Part shown: in pieces, positions 10,826-22,300 of the stretch | Layout: the number at the start of each line of letters is the position of its first letter | Position numbering within the stretch: position 1 is the first letter of the stretch | Assembly: GCF_000835495.1 (NCBI RefSeq) | Contig: NW_015622543.1 | Span: 1,173,720-1,237,719 of the forward strand | Direction: 5' to 3' | DNA: 64,000 nucleotides | Origin: Cladophialophora immunda | Taxonomy: Eukaryota > Ascomycota > Eurotiomycetes > Chaetothyriales > Herpotrichiellaceae | The notes under the pieces: model-generated | The model's input: the letters and a program-made list of their open reading frames with translations, nothing else | Databases searched by the model: none | What the model was told of the DNA's origin: nothing | Position numbers and translations under genes: made by a program

Positions 10826-12181
10826 TTATAATTTGCTACCCGTGGCTCGCTTCAACTTCTGGACACGCTCCTCGCTCAGCAACATAGACCGTGGATAGTC
10901 CTCTGGAATGCCTTCTCCCAGCATGAGCAGAGCAAGCATCTGCGCCGACCGAAATGCTCTGACCATTCCGATACCCTGATAACCTCCACACACCCATTGG
11001 TGGCACCGATTTTGGAAAGGAAGATGGCCCACGAATGGGTTTCCATCCTGTGTGAAGGCCACAGAGCCGCTCCACGCATGGGTCACGTTGATGGTTCGCG
11101 TTCCAAAGTTGAAGATCTGTGGCGTCACACCACGAAGATGGGCATGTGCGACCAAGTCCCTTTCACTGTCGTCGGACGTCGCCCTGCGCCCAGTACTCGC
11201 TCTGCCCAGAATAAAGGCGCCATCGGGTCGTTGGATGATGTAGTCATACTCGTGTTCACCATATCGCAGCCAGAAGGAATAGTTGTCGATCTTTAGCTTA
11301 TTGGGGCGCGGTATGTGCCGTTGAACGTTAGCACGGACGGGCGAAACGAACGGTCGAAGCTCGTGAAGCAAGTGTCCCATCCAACAATTGGTGGCGTGGA
11401 CGACGTGCATTGCGCGAATAGTTCCACGATCGGTCTTGACTGTCGCGTAATCGCTTGCGTCTTCCTCAATCACATCGGTGACGGTCGTGTTCGTCTGTAT
11501 CAAGAGACCCGACTCGTCCACCATCTTTTGAAACATGCCGGTCACGAATTTGTAGGGCCACACGGCACCCGCAGGCATGCCAATTGCTCCCACGCAGGCC
11601 TCGTCCAGATCCAGATTGCGGGCGCTGAGATCGTGCTTAGAAGTGTAAACGGTGTATCGACTCGCGAGACCAGGCTTGTACTTTCGCATATCTTCTAGGG
11701 CGTCGAGCGCTCTTTGAAAGATCTTGCGATCGTGGTAGACATCGAGACCTTCGACAATACGCATGTCGCAATCGATGCCGTTCTCTTTGACGCAGGCAGC
11801 CATTGCCTCTAAATGGCTATGCTCGTACTCCATTACACGCACTGCTTCGTCGACTCCATACTCTTGCTTCCGCTCGTGCCAGACTCCGGGGCTCATAGCC
11901 TTGCAGTGACCCCCATTCCGCCCCGTTGCACCCCAGCAGAGGTCTCGAGCTTCGACAACAACGATGCGAAGCTGAGGGCGCTTTGAATATAGGGTGCGAG
12001 CAAGGCTCATGCCTGTTATGCCTGACCCGATAATCACAATGTCGGCGGTATTGACCCATGACGACCGTAGCTTACTGATGGATGAAGGCTCGGAGTGCCA
12101 AAATGACTGGGTCGAGTTTTTGACCGGAAAGCCTGGGTCAATGATGCCCGGCTCATAAATTCCATCTGGCGAAGTCGACAT
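10826..12181 (-). CDS. FAD-dependent oxidoreductase, DAO family (amine/sarcosine oxidase-like)
   Basis: Single exon, 451 residues. The Rossmann motif GSGITG is at 52-57, preceded by 'ADIVI'. The 'CWGATGRNGGHCKA' segment matches the FAD-contact region of gamma-glutamylputrescine oxidase, glycine oxidase and related DAO-fold enzymes. The C-terminal FAD motif 'CGGYQGIGM' is also present. Such enzymes oxidise a C-N bond of an N-alkyl amino acid or amine with FAD, giving H2O2 or passing electrons on. In this context dimethylglycine, sarcosine or a diamine are possible substrates. The start at 12181 is 45 residues before the Rossmann fold; an in-frame upstream extension to 12295 looks non-coding. 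It lies tail-to-tail with the regulator gene, 274 nt apart. Confidence 0.85.
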   Translation of the reverse strand: MSTSPDGIYEPGIIDPGFPVKNSTQSFWHSEPSSISKLRSSWVNTADIVIIGSGITGMSLARTLYSKRPQLRIVVVEARDLCWGATGRNGGHCKAMSPGVWHERKQEYGVDEAVRVMEYEHSHLEAMAACVKENGIDCDMRIVEGLDVYHDRKIFQRALDALEDMRKYKPGLASRYTVYTSKHDLSARNLDLDEACVGAIGMPAGAVWPYKFVTGMFQKMVDESGLLIQTNTTVTDVIEEDASDYATVKTDRGTIRAMHVVHATNCWMGHLLHELRPFVSPVRANVQRHIPRPNKLKIDNYSFWLRYGEHEYDYIIQRPDGAFILGRASTGRRATSDDSERDLVAHAHLRGVTPQIFNFGTRTINVTHAWSGSVAFTQDGNPFVGHLPFQNRCHQWVCGGYQGIGMVRAFRSAQMLALLMLGEGIPEDYPRSMLLSEERVQKLKRATGSKL

Positions 12182-13053
12182 TTTCTCGATGGAAGGTATG
12201 CTGTATCTGCGTAGTTTTGCTTGGGGACGATGGCTAGCATTGACGGGCCAAAAATGTATATCAGCGATATGGAGCCTTGGGCTATGAGGTTGCATTCATA
12301 TCGCCGGAGGAAAAGCACATGCGTCGACGGAGAAATTTCGCCGTCACAATGTTCCATTTCGAGCACTTTGCAGTCTGCGTTTCCTGAATTGGAAATTCCA
12401 TCCACCCAATCGGGAGAACACACATGCATACACATAGGGTGTTAGTCGGCTCACATGAATGGATCGGCGTCCGCAGTATGGTTCACCGTCTCTATTGTGG
12501 AGCTTTGATGAACTCAGGATGGACTGAAGACTCAACTTTAGGCACGTGTAATGCTCTAAACTGCTATATCGACGACCAGATAATCTGAAATTCTGGTTAA
12601 GCCAAGGACAAAGAGCCAGGACTGTAAAAGAACGGGGTTTGTCACGGTGATGATGAGTGACGGTGAGCGCGGGGCGAGTGGAAGGTCGGTAGAGATGACG
12701 ATGGAGAGTGATGAGTTAAGCAGTTATATGAACGGCGCAGCCGGGGCGCGGTCGGAGCGTTGTCTTTTCAGCTGCTTATGAGTAGGACGTGGTCCATTGC
12801 CGCCGTCATGCGCAGACACGGGGCGGGGCACGCGGTATCACCGTCCAAATAACACGGGTCGCTGTCGATTTAGTCAGGTATCCACGATTTCATCTCTTCG
12901 CCAAAATAACACCGAGTGAACGTTTGTAAACTCGGCCCGTCACCAAAACCGGTGAATCGATGGCCCCAAGGGGACGTGGTGTCTGTGGTGGGTATTTGGG
13001 GTCCGTAGAGTTGGAATTGTGTCATCGAAAGAATATTCCCGCTCCCCAGCTCT
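12182..13053. other. Intergenic, 872 nt
   Basis: It holds the promoter of the FAD oxidase (near 12182) and the 3' flank of the MED11 gene. No coding frame is supported. A purine-rich GATGATGAGT-type stretch lies at about 12645-12720. Confidence 0.45.
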
Positions 13054-13587
13054 TCAACTATCGGCTTTCTCGTCGACAAGCTTGTCCTGACCAACGTTTG
13101 GCGTTTCATTTTCCGCTCGTTCCACAAATTGTTTTGCTTGAGTCAGAAGTTCTTGCTTCATTCCCGCCTCTACCCTGTCACTTGCTCGGGCGTTGAGCCA
13201 GCTGGGGTCGAGAGGGCCACCGCCCACTCTGGTCAAGTTATTGTCTCCACCCATAGCTCGGCCTCTTCTTGTATCTCTGTCATCCCCAGGCCTGATAAGA
13301 TCCGCCTCTTCTAACGCGTAAACTTGACGTCTGAGTCGGACTTCGATCGAGGAGAGGGTAGAAAAGTAGGACTCGGCGGCTGCTGAAAACGCGGCTCGTG
13401 CGCTGGACGATGAACGTAGAGCTGTCTGCTGCTTTTCGGAAGCGGTTGAGTTTGATAAGATACCAACGGCATCAGAGGCTGCAGAGAGGAGTGTAGAGAT
13501 GGACCGGTCGATCTCGCTCAATTCTGCAATTCGTGTTGCAGGCGTAAAGGAAGCGGTTTGGGCCTCGTCGGGCTGCTCAGCCTCCAT
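13054..13587 (-). CDS. MED11: Mediator complex subunit 11
   Basis: Single exon, 177 residues. The N-terminal part 'TRIAELSEIDRSISTLLSAA' and the following helices match the Med11 family, which forms a four-helix bundle with Med22 in the Mediator head module and helps recruit RNA polymerase II and TFIIH. The C-terminal half is polar and less conserved ('RGRAMGGDNNLTRVGGG' loop, then a charged helix), as in other filamentous fungal Med11 proteins, which are longer than the yeast one. The start at 13587 lies about 19 residues before the conserved helix. The gene faces TAF5 across 411 nt. Confidence 0.8.
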   Translation of the reverse strand: MEAEQPDEAQTASFTPATRIAELSEIDRSISTLLSAASDAVGILSNSTASEKQQTALRSSSSARAAFSAAAESYFSTLSSIEVRLRRQVYALEEADLIRPGDDRDTRRGRAMGGDNNLTRVGGGPLDPSWLNARASDRVEAGMKQELLTQAKQFVERAENETPNVGQDKLVDEKADS

Positions 13588-13998
13588 TTCTGCGATCGAG
13601 AGGTTGGTCGTTGGGGCGGCTTGTCGGTAGTCTGTGCATTGTCCAGGCCCGCAGAATCGCGAGAGATTGACTTCCCTGGTGACTGTGCCGTCGAATGTCG
13701 AAAGAGCCTCAAAGACTCTGCCAACATATCAAGGGCTTTGTGGCAGTGACAAGCATGTCGTATCTCAAGGAAGGTTAACCGAGGTTTCCTGATATAGATT
13801 AGCGTCACCAGCGTGAATATCAGATTCACGAAGTTCACCAGCATCAACTCCTCGTCACCGTCCAGACTCCCGTATCATCTCTTGCGCCGTAATCACCAAG
13901 TCACCATCGCCTCACCAGTCACTCACACTTGCACACACTTAGACTGACCCTCGGTCGGACCTTGACGCGTGTCGCCTGTGCATGAGTGAAAGCTAAAG
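13588..13998. promoter_or_regulatory. Head-to-head promoter of MED11 and TAF5
   Basis: A 411-nt gap separates two divergently transcribed general-transcription genes, so both promoters lie here. It is rich in TCACC/CACTC repeats (about 13800-13930). No TATA box is evident. Confidence 0.5.
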
Positions 13999-16955
13999 AT
14001 GTCGGCGCCCAGCCCAGCGCCACGGAGCGCAAGCACAGGGCCAAATGGCCCTTTGGTCACTCCAACCGCTGCTCCTCTGGTCAACGGCGTTGCCAATGCA
14101 TCTGTTGCTGCGCCTTCGGCTCCCGCAAGTGGCACAACAGGTGGTTCTGGCGGAGGAGGCATGTCGCAGCAGAATCTCAACCAAATTGTGAGCAACCCCT
14201 TCCGTTGATTCCTCCACATGCATTTGTCTTTTCCTGTTCGTGAAAGAGTTGGGGGGTATCGCAGTGTGTGGTCGAATCTTCTGGTGTATCAAATTGCTTG
14301 GCAGATATGGTAATCGACAACAATGGAGAGGTGAAGCAAAACAACCATCACATGCAGGCATTAATGATTGACGCGGTGCGACCCTCTAAACCGCGAGCCT
14401 CTCCAGAAAGACTTGCTCTTTGTGCAAACATCCATCCATCAAAGAAACACCAGTCGTCTTGCGTCGCAGCGTGATAGAGACACCGAGGGCCCTCTGTCTA
14501 CACCTTGTCGTCTTCTCTCAGCATGGATGAGAATCCTCGACCACGAGGAAGACCGCGCAAGAAACCCAACCTCTCCGAGGGTGATTCCGAAACACCAGCA
14601 CCTGAACCAATCGCTGTCAACCCATATCATCCCTACCGATACGTCGAGGATATCATGAAAGAAGAAGAGGCGGAACGTCTTGAGGATCTGGATTATTCCC
14701 GTTATTTCTTTCGTGCATGTCCACGTGTCTGTAAATAAGTCGAGTGATGATTTACTAACGACTTTGCGTAGGTGATCGACTACCTGGCTAAGAAAGGCTA
14801 CCACAGAACAGAAGCCACTCTCCGGGCGGAGTCGTCAAATCAAGAAATCCCCAAAGACGCAGAATTGAAGCCAGCGCCCTCCGGGCCTCCGCGCTACTAT
14901 GAGATGTTTGTCCGGTTGCAAGCTTGGACCGATGACGCTCTCGATATCTACAAACCAGAAGTCAAGCGCCTTCTCTGGCCTATTTTCGTGTACTCATACC
15001 TCGACCTTGTCAAGCAATTCTACCCCAAGGAAGCCACTCGGCTGTTTCAAAAGTTCTCGGAGGATTTCAAAAAGGAGCACGAATACGATCTCAGAGGGCT
15101 TGAGCACATCACCTTGTCAGAACATAGCGAAGACAAGATTGCTAAGATTTATCGCGACAACAAATACCGGCTGTCCCTCAGCAACCCTGCATACGTCTAT
15201 TTCATGCAATTTCTTGAGACCCTTCCCCAGACCGGCTACAAACTCTTGATGAATATCGTGGAAAATAATCTGGACCTACGACAGGTCGAGCGTGCAGCAG
15301 ATGACCGCTTCAGTTTCGCCTCTGTGATCCAACGAGGGATCGACGGCCAGGACATGCCCGCCGAGGATGAAGGTATCCCGGGTCACAAACCTGGAAACGC
15401 GATCTCCTCCACGGACCCGAACGTCGGAAACAATCTTGCGACCCTCAAGCTTGGCAAATTGCCCATGGAAAAAGACGCTGAAGGAGACGTCCGCGCCGAA
15501 CTCGAGGAACTCGATCAGAAGATGCCCCCTCAGCCCGGCCAGCCCAGTCTGGTTCAAACTCACGAACTAGTCAATATCAAGCAAGAAGACGAAGATGAGG
15601 GGCCGAATCGAGCTGAAATTCCATTCCCGGCGTCTACTGCGCGGGACGTGGCCATGGAGGTCCAAAAGATTCGCGAAAACCGCGACCGGCTCAAGATCGA
15701 GTCTCGTACTGGTGGGATTGGACCGGGACTCAGCGTGGTAATGTACACATTCCACAACACTCACGACTCCATCTGTTGCCTAGACTTCAGTGGTGACCAG
15801 AGACTGGTGGCTGCGGGCTTCTCGGAGTCATACATTCGCATATGGACGATGGATGGCTCCGCGCTTGGTCCTCCCGCACCCAATGGCCAACAACAAAACT
15901 CCCAGCGCCTCATCGGCCACTCAGGACCAGTTTACAGCGTCGCGTTTGCGCCCTCAACTTACAAACCTACCCCGGATTCCCCCGACACAGATTCAAAATG
16001 GCTCCTATCGTGCTCTGCAGACAGCACAATTCGCCTCTGGAATCTGGACGTCTTCCAGTGCATGGTCGTCTACAAAGGACATGTTGGCCCCGTCTGGTCA
16101 GTCGTGTGGGGACCGTTCGGGCATTATTTCGCATCCAGCGGCCATGACAAGACGGCAAGAATCTGGTTGACCGACCGAATTCGCCAAGTGCGGCTTTTGG
16201 CTGGCCACGACGATGATGTGGACGTGGTAGCCTGGCATCCCAATTCGAGTTATGTGTTTACTGCAAGTTCCGACAAGACGGTCAGAATGTGGAGCTTGAA
16301 TAATGGGAACGCCGTAAGGATGTTTACCGGTCATACGTCGTCCATCACAGCAATGTCATGTTCTCGAAATGGCAAGATCCTCGCGTCGGCGGATGACACC
16401 GGAGTCATACTTCTGTGGGATCTCGGGCCTGGGAGATTGCTCAAGAAAATGCGCGGCCACGGCAAAGGTGGCATCTGGAGTCTGAGTTGGTCTGCCGAGT
16501 CAACGGTGCTGGTGAGCGGTGGCGCAGACTGCACGGTCAGGGCATGGGATGTTACCGGGCCGGCAAAGGAAGCTGCGGCCACGACCACTACCGCGGGGGG
16601 TGCCACCTCAAACAAACCCGGCGACGGTGCAGCATCCACGCAGGCTGGAGGTGCAATCCAGGACGGAGCCCCCAAATCGGCTGGCGGCACCAACGCTCCG
16701 ACGTCGAATCTCAACCTTACTTCGGGCACATCAACCGGAGCAGCGGGCGTAGGCGCAAGCGTTGGCGGTACGGGTGTCAGTGGTGTTGGCGTCGCTGGGA
16801 TCCAAGGGGGTAAGAGACGCGGTAAGGACGCGGTTGTTACCAGCGACCAGATCAGCGCGTTCCTCACCAAGCAGAGTCCCGTCTACATCGTCAAGTTCAC
16901 CAACATGAATCTCGTGCTAGCCGGAGGTGCTTACCTGCCGGAGCATGCGAAGTGA
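13999..16955 (+). CDS. TAF5: TFIID subunit TAF5 (WD40 repeat)
   Basis: The exons are 13999-14187 and 14772-16955, separated by a long 584-nt intron; 790 residues. The short first exon is Pro/Ala/Gly-rich and ends in 'MSQQNLNQI', which joins 'VIDYLAKKGYHRTEATLR', the LisH-like start of TAF5. The NTD2 domain (about 95-230) carries 'LWPIFVYSYLDLV' and 'FSEDFKKEHEYDLRGLEHI'. Six or seven WD40 repeats follow (about 320-650), with GH...W/D pairs in 'GHSGPVYSVAF', 'GHVGPVWSVVW', 'GHDDDVDVVAW' and 'GHTSSITAM'. An Ala/Gly/Thr-rich insert precedes the conserved C-terminus 'NMNLVLAGGAYLP'. It is a nuclear scaffold of TFIID and possibly SAGA. Confidence 0.95.
14505..14738 (+). CDS. Nested ORF with an AT-hook inside the TAF5 intron (possible alternative first exon)
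   Basis: An ATG-initiated 77-codon frame lies inside the 584-nt TAF5 intron. Near its start it encodes a canonical AT-hook (PRPRGRPRKKP), then an acidic/tyrosine-rich stretch 'PYHPYRYVEDIMKEEEAERL'. A GT at 14727-14728 joined to the TAF5 acceptor at 14771 would remove 45 nt and keep the frame. This would give a TAF5 isoform in which 74 AT-hook residues replace the normal 63-residue first exon. A perfect TACTAAC branch site lies just upstream of the acceptor. It could instead be chance open frame in an intron, or an independent small gene. Confidence 0.3.
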   Translation: MSSSLSMDENPRPRGRPRKKPNLSEGDSETPAPEPIAVNPYHPYRYVEDIMKEEEAERLEDLDYSRYFFRACPRVCK

Positions 16956-17875
16956 GGCCCGTGACGAATACGGCAGTTCGATCTCAAGAGGTGGCGCAGG
17001 AGAATTTCCCCGGGCTGCGGTCGTCAAGGCAAGCATGGCCGAGTAATGCAAGGTGGTAAGCAGGTGCGTCGAGGAAAAGAAACATTGTGTTGAGTAGGAG
17101 AATATGGTGAAGAGACGGACCCTGGGTTTGGTGGGGGCAACACACCATCGGCATGGGACTTTAGCATCATCAAGCCACGCACTCGGGGCCAAAATATGGT
17201 GCTGGAATGTTTGGAGGACATGGCGAAATGGGCGCTTGGATCGTTCACGGCTGCGCGTGTCGGTGGTTCGATGGATGGATGAGTGGCTGGGCAGGGGAAA
17301 AAACGGCGGCATAGGATCCTGCATTGTGTGGCTTTCTCCATCATCATGGGTCGACTGAAGCGGTTGACCAGGACAGCCTCTATGACGAGTTCGAGTCGAG
17401 CGCTGCCAGCAAGACAGTCAGTCAGCTAGTCAGTTAGGCCCCTTCAACGTTAGATCGAATACTGATGGACGGTAACGTCTCTTAAATCGACCAGTACCTC
17501 TCCTCGTGCCTGCTCGCCTCTGTGGTCTTCCAGGATGCCATTCCAAAGGATACTGGAATATCTGATATCACGCGGAATCACACGAGGGTCCCCCAAGCTA
17601 CCGATATAACCCCGCTCAGAGGCAGAGGGGATGGAATGGAATGCTTAGGTACTATTTCTTTGAGGTGGTTGGCTCAAATTGGTCGTAGCCCTTGCAAAAC
17701 ACCGTGGATTTTTGGTCTACCGAGTCCAGTGTTTCCCCCTTCCCAAATGCCCTGCCCTTCCCTTGGTCCATCCAGATCCAAGTGTAACAGAGACCGTCAT
17801 GTCCCAGCTACCTGATAGAAATCTCTTCCATCACAAACCTCGGTGGTGACCAACCTGCCTACAGCAACCAAAAAC
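16956..17875. other. Intergenic, 920 nt, between convergent TAF5 and rhomboid genes
   Basis: The flanking genes converge, so only 3' UTRs and terminators are expected. No coding frame with family features. A block around 17400-17500 is AT-balanced and lacks recognisable repeats. Confidence 0.45.
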
Positions 17876-18791
17876 TCAGAGCCTGAAAAGCCAGGCAAAC
17901 GGGAGGGCTGCCGGGTTGCGCAGGGCGACCAGATAGTAAACGGCCCCGAAGGCGGCGCCGCCAAGGTGGGCGGCGTGCCCGACCGTCGAGGCCTGGTCGT
18001 CGAGCCGCGCCGAGTCGTAGGCCGTGTACAACAGCATCACCAGCCAGACCGGGACGGGGACGGCGCCGAAGAGGAGGACCCTGGACTTCGGGGTGGCCAG
18101 CGACACGGCGGCGCCCAGGCCCATGACGACGCCGGACAGGCCCAGCGCCCTCATGTGCAGGGCGCGGCTGTCGCCGGGCTGCTCACGCCGCCGTCTCTGG
18201 GACGCCTGGCGCAGAAAGGCCAAGTTGCCCGCCACGGCGGAGCCCAGGATCAACGCCCCGTACCGGGCAGGGGCTATCCCGTAGGCGAGCAACATCCGCG
18301 AGAAGGTGGAGAAGGCGAACAAGTTGCCCGCGATGTGGTAGGTCTGGATGTGGCTGAACGCCGGGGTGACGAGCGTCCACCATCTTTGCTGCCTCCCGTC
18401 GTCCAGCTTGACGGTAAAGTGCTTGAGCAAGTTGTCCAACGTTTTCCGCTGCATGGGACTGTGCGACTGCGTTCTGGGTTCGTCTGTCTGGAAGGGCAGA
18501 GTCCCCATGCTCCAGTGCCACGCCGTCCAAATGCCAAGACAGCTTGCAATGCCTTGGAAGGAAGGGATCGGGTTAGAATAGAGAACAGTCTCTTTTGAAT
18601 CGGTACAGAAGGATCTTTCTTGGGTTCGGATAAAGGGACTTACAAGAATACATAATCACCTTGCAGCCATGAAACCCCCGAAATGGAAACTCTGGTGGCA
18701 GTAGGGCCCCTTTATTCGTTCCTGTGACTCTGCGAGTCCTCTCCAGGTTCCTGAGCGGGGCCGACGTAAAGTCGAGGTCGTTCAACCTCAT
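17876..18791 (-). CDS. Rhomboid family intramembrane serine protease
   Basis: The exons are 18644-18791 and 17876-18552 (91-nt intron with strong GTAAGT donor), giving 274 residues with about six membrane segments. The probable catalytic dyad is Ser189 in 'GLSG' and His245 in 'HAAHLGG', placed in the fourth and sixth helices as in active rhomboids. 'WTLVTPAFSHIQTYHIAGN' matches the loop/TM2 region with the oxyanion His/Asn. The first helix (about 45-62) is created by the splice. The second exon is much more GC-rich (near 17930-18300) than its surroundings. Subcellular site is unclear: the N-terminus could be mitochondrial or simply cytosolic. The start at 18791 was chosen before a conserved-looking basic segment; the frame is open upstream. 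Confidence 0.75.
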
Positions 18792-19360
18792 TGTCGAGTG
18801 GCTTTTGAAGGCAGTGGCTGTTGGATACGCTGTAAACTCGACGCCTAGCAAGTTATCGGAGTCTCCGAGACTAGATGTTTTGCGGATAGGGCTATGAAAA
18901 AGCTCCAGCAGATCAACTGCGCCAAAAGAGCAAGGCACTGAGTTCACAGTGTGAAGGTCCAAGTAGAACACACCCCGAGAACCTTCAAGCAGAATCTCGG
19001 AACTCCTTCCTAATCGGGGCTACATCTCAGCCTTGCACAGCCTTGCCATGAAGCGATCCCCTGGTCGCGGTCCAATGACACCGAATCATCTTTCGAGAGC
19101 TTCCAACTGCGGTACGGGTCTTGGAGGTACGAGAATAGATGCGTCAGACATTAATTGCAGACAAAAATGGCTGTAAATTCCGCCCAAAAGCTTCCAAGAC
19201 CGTTACCGACATCCTACCCAATCAACCTCCTCCCGTCTCAGAAGCTCGCGCCGTCAGAACCATGTCTTATTCACACCTCAGCGCGATTCAATCACTGCTT
19301 CTTCAACCTGCTTCCTCGGCGTCCGCCTCCGCCGGCCCGACCTCTATTATCTCTGCGACT
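18792..19360. other. Intergenic, 569 nt: rhomboid promoter and 3' flank of the chromodomain gene
   Basis: Both neighbours are on the minus strand. Small frames here show no family features. Confidence 0.4.
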
Positions 19361-22300
19361 CTACCGCTCGTGTCTCAATAAGCTGCCTCTGCTCGCCACG
19401 CTGTTATGATGCGAATTCGCGAACAACCCAGGTGCCGGGCTTCCCTGCCGACTTCTCGTGCCTCTTCCACTGTGTCCGTCCAGCCCTGGGCTGCCTGGTG
19501 GTTGCACACTGGACCCGCGAGTCTGATATCCACGACTACGCTTCAGGTTCCGATTCTCCTCTTCCAGCTTTCGAATAAGCTTTTCCTGCGAGTTGTGTTC
19601 CAGTTCTTGCTCGGCAATCTTGGCGAGATGTGCCTTGATGCTGTTTTGGTGGTTGGTTTCCTTCAGGTGTCGCCTCTCGATGCTGGCTTGCTTCTTCAGA
19701 TGTGCGACTTGTTCTTCAAAGCCCCTTATCTGCCTTGCATACTCTGCCGCTTTCTCCGATGCGTCCTGATATTGAATCCGGGTAAACTCAAAATCCTTGC
19801 GGGTATTCCCGAGGGTTTTTTCCTGAGCAGCATACTTACTACGCAGAGTGCGTAACTCTTCTCTAGCAGCCTCTGCGGCCGCCGCATCGCCGCCGCCCGC
19901 CTTGATCTCCGCACGCGCGGCAGCAAGTTCTTTCTCCAGCTCAGCATTCTTCTGCCTCTGAGCGAGATTTTCCTCTCTGAGTTTTTTGTTTTCTGTTGTA
20001 AGGGTTTCAATGGTTTTCTGGAGTGTCTCCTTTTGCTGTTCTAGTTGCTGTTTTAGTTCACGAATCATCGTCCTTCGTTTCTCGTAACGGCGTTGTACGC
20101 CCGCATGGTCTTGTTTCCATTGTGCCAGCTGTCCGTGTGAATGATGTAGATCTTGTTCTGCCTTTTGTCGCGCCTCTCTTTCCATTTCCACCTCTGCCAC
20201 TAGCTTCTTAACATGGTCCTGATGTTGTGCAACCTGGTTGGTTGTATCAATTCGGCTATTGGCCTCGGCCGAATCACGAAGAGGTGTAAGCCGTTGTCGC
20301 TTTTGCAGTGCAGGAAGGAAACCGTCGACATCCAGTAAGCGCTTTCTGCCCGATGGAGTATCGGCACGTGAGACAGGAGTCCGAGATCGAGTAAGAACCT
20401 CTTTCGGCGTCTCAGCCCTGGTATTCACGCCACTGCGTTTCGTCGGCGTCTCTTCTAACTCTGTCAATTGCAACTCAGACATTAGACCCAGGTTCCAATT
20501 CGCATCGAAGTCCGGAGAGATCGCAGCCTGCACCACAATGCTGGCGAGCTTCCCAAGCTTCCGCTCCGCGCTCTTTCTAATTCCCCGCTGGAGGTCGAAG
20601 GAATCCATAGGTCTGCCCTCTGGCTCGTCTGTCGGACGTGGTAAATAGATCGGCTTCCCTCCCAGGTTCGGCCAAGCTTGATAAGTAGCTCGGATTAGGG
20701 CTTTTAGCCTCATTGGGGACGGCATCGATTTTGGCAGGCAGCGGTCAACGTGTTCAGACGAGTTTGCAACCAGCAAGTGAAGGACCGGCATGAGTGCAGG
20801 GTGCCTTCCAGAAAAATGCGAGCGGATTCGTGCAACCTGAGGATCTTGAGAGTCGAAAGAAGCATCGAAAGCGATCATCAGGATAGGCTTGTTGTAGATG
20901 GCTACTGGATGCGTCGACCAGGTGCTCACCAGTTCAACCTGAAAATCCGTACTGATTCGATCTGGGACTGCAGGCTTCGAGCGGTCCAGTCGATCTTGCC
21001 GCTTGACGGTGATCTGCTTCGTCTTGAGGTAGTTCTCAATGAGGTCCTGGATTGGTCCTTCTCGAGCCATGACAATGATCGAGCACCCAATACTTTTCAG
21101 TAAATCAACGAGGTGCCCCAGAAAGGAGAATTTCGATCCGGCATAGTTTGCATAAGCCGCGTATTCCTGAGACTCGCCCGGGTAATGAGTGGGCATCCCA
21201 GGCAGGCCGAGATCCATATGTGTGACAGTGTCGTGCAGATGCTGGACCAATTCATTCATGTCGTTTCTTTCTTGAGTTCGAGTGGGAGACCCGTCTGAAG
21301 AACCAACAGACTCGTGTCTGCTGAGAAACTTCTTGATAGCTTTTTCCTTGGCTTTGATAATGTCCGAGTATGTTGACTGTATCTTGCCCTCGCAAGGGAG
21401 CGATATCGCATATTCTGCGGGCCCGAGGATAGGTAAACTTGGCTGGACCAAGCCAGCCACTTGAGGCACATCTCGTTCGTTTTCAACAGACTGCTGACTC
21501 GAGCTCGCTTTGGATTCCGACGAGAACTGCTCACCGTTGGATGTGTGTTCTTCTTCCTCGATGGAGTCTTGAATTGGAAGTGCACTTCCCCCTAAGGCAT
21601 TATCATATAGCGACGTTTCGGCAGCACCGCCACAAACAATTCCAGACCCAGAGGGTTCCATCGCAAGTGGGTTGATAACCGACTCGGTTGGAAGATTCAT
21701 CTCCTCGGAAAGGGGATGCGAGTCAAATATTGGAATCCAAACAAGAAAACTTTTCCCCAAAAATGGTAGCCGATACGTAGGGTTGAAGTTACGCCGGGCT
21801 ATCTCTATGGCTGGAGTTCTGCCTTCTTCCGACAGGGAATCGTGCGAGGAAGCCCGCCTCTCCAAAGGCTGCACAATCGAAGATGGTCTTGGAGACTCGA
21901 CACCTGTTTCTTCAGCGAAGATACTCGCAGCAGTAGGAGGCTCTGTGGACACTCGCCGTTGACTCGACCGCGGCGAAGATGCAGCACTAGCTTCCGTGTG
22001 CGCCTCCTCAGTCTGCTCTGCAGAAAACCTTGGCTCGTTCTTGTGATCTGGCTCTCCCCCACGCCGACGCTCTCGTCCGGAGCCTTGTAGTGATGGACGA
22101 CTGAAGCTAAATGATGAGGCCCTTGAGTAGCCAGAAAACTCGTGCGATGTATATGCGTAAAGCTCAGTTACCTTATTGCTGTACGACCTGCCGCGTGTTC
22201 TTAGTGTTCTTGGTACTGTCTCTGGGATTGATTCTTGCCGAGCGGATAAGTCAGATCCCGGCAGAGTGGATACCTCAGATTCCGCCAAAGTCGATAACTC

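Noticed and set aside
17843..18598. 251-codon plus-strand frame opposite the rhomboid gene
   Set aside because: It is an antisense shadow created by GC-rich codons; the minus strand shows the rhomboid Ser/His motifs.
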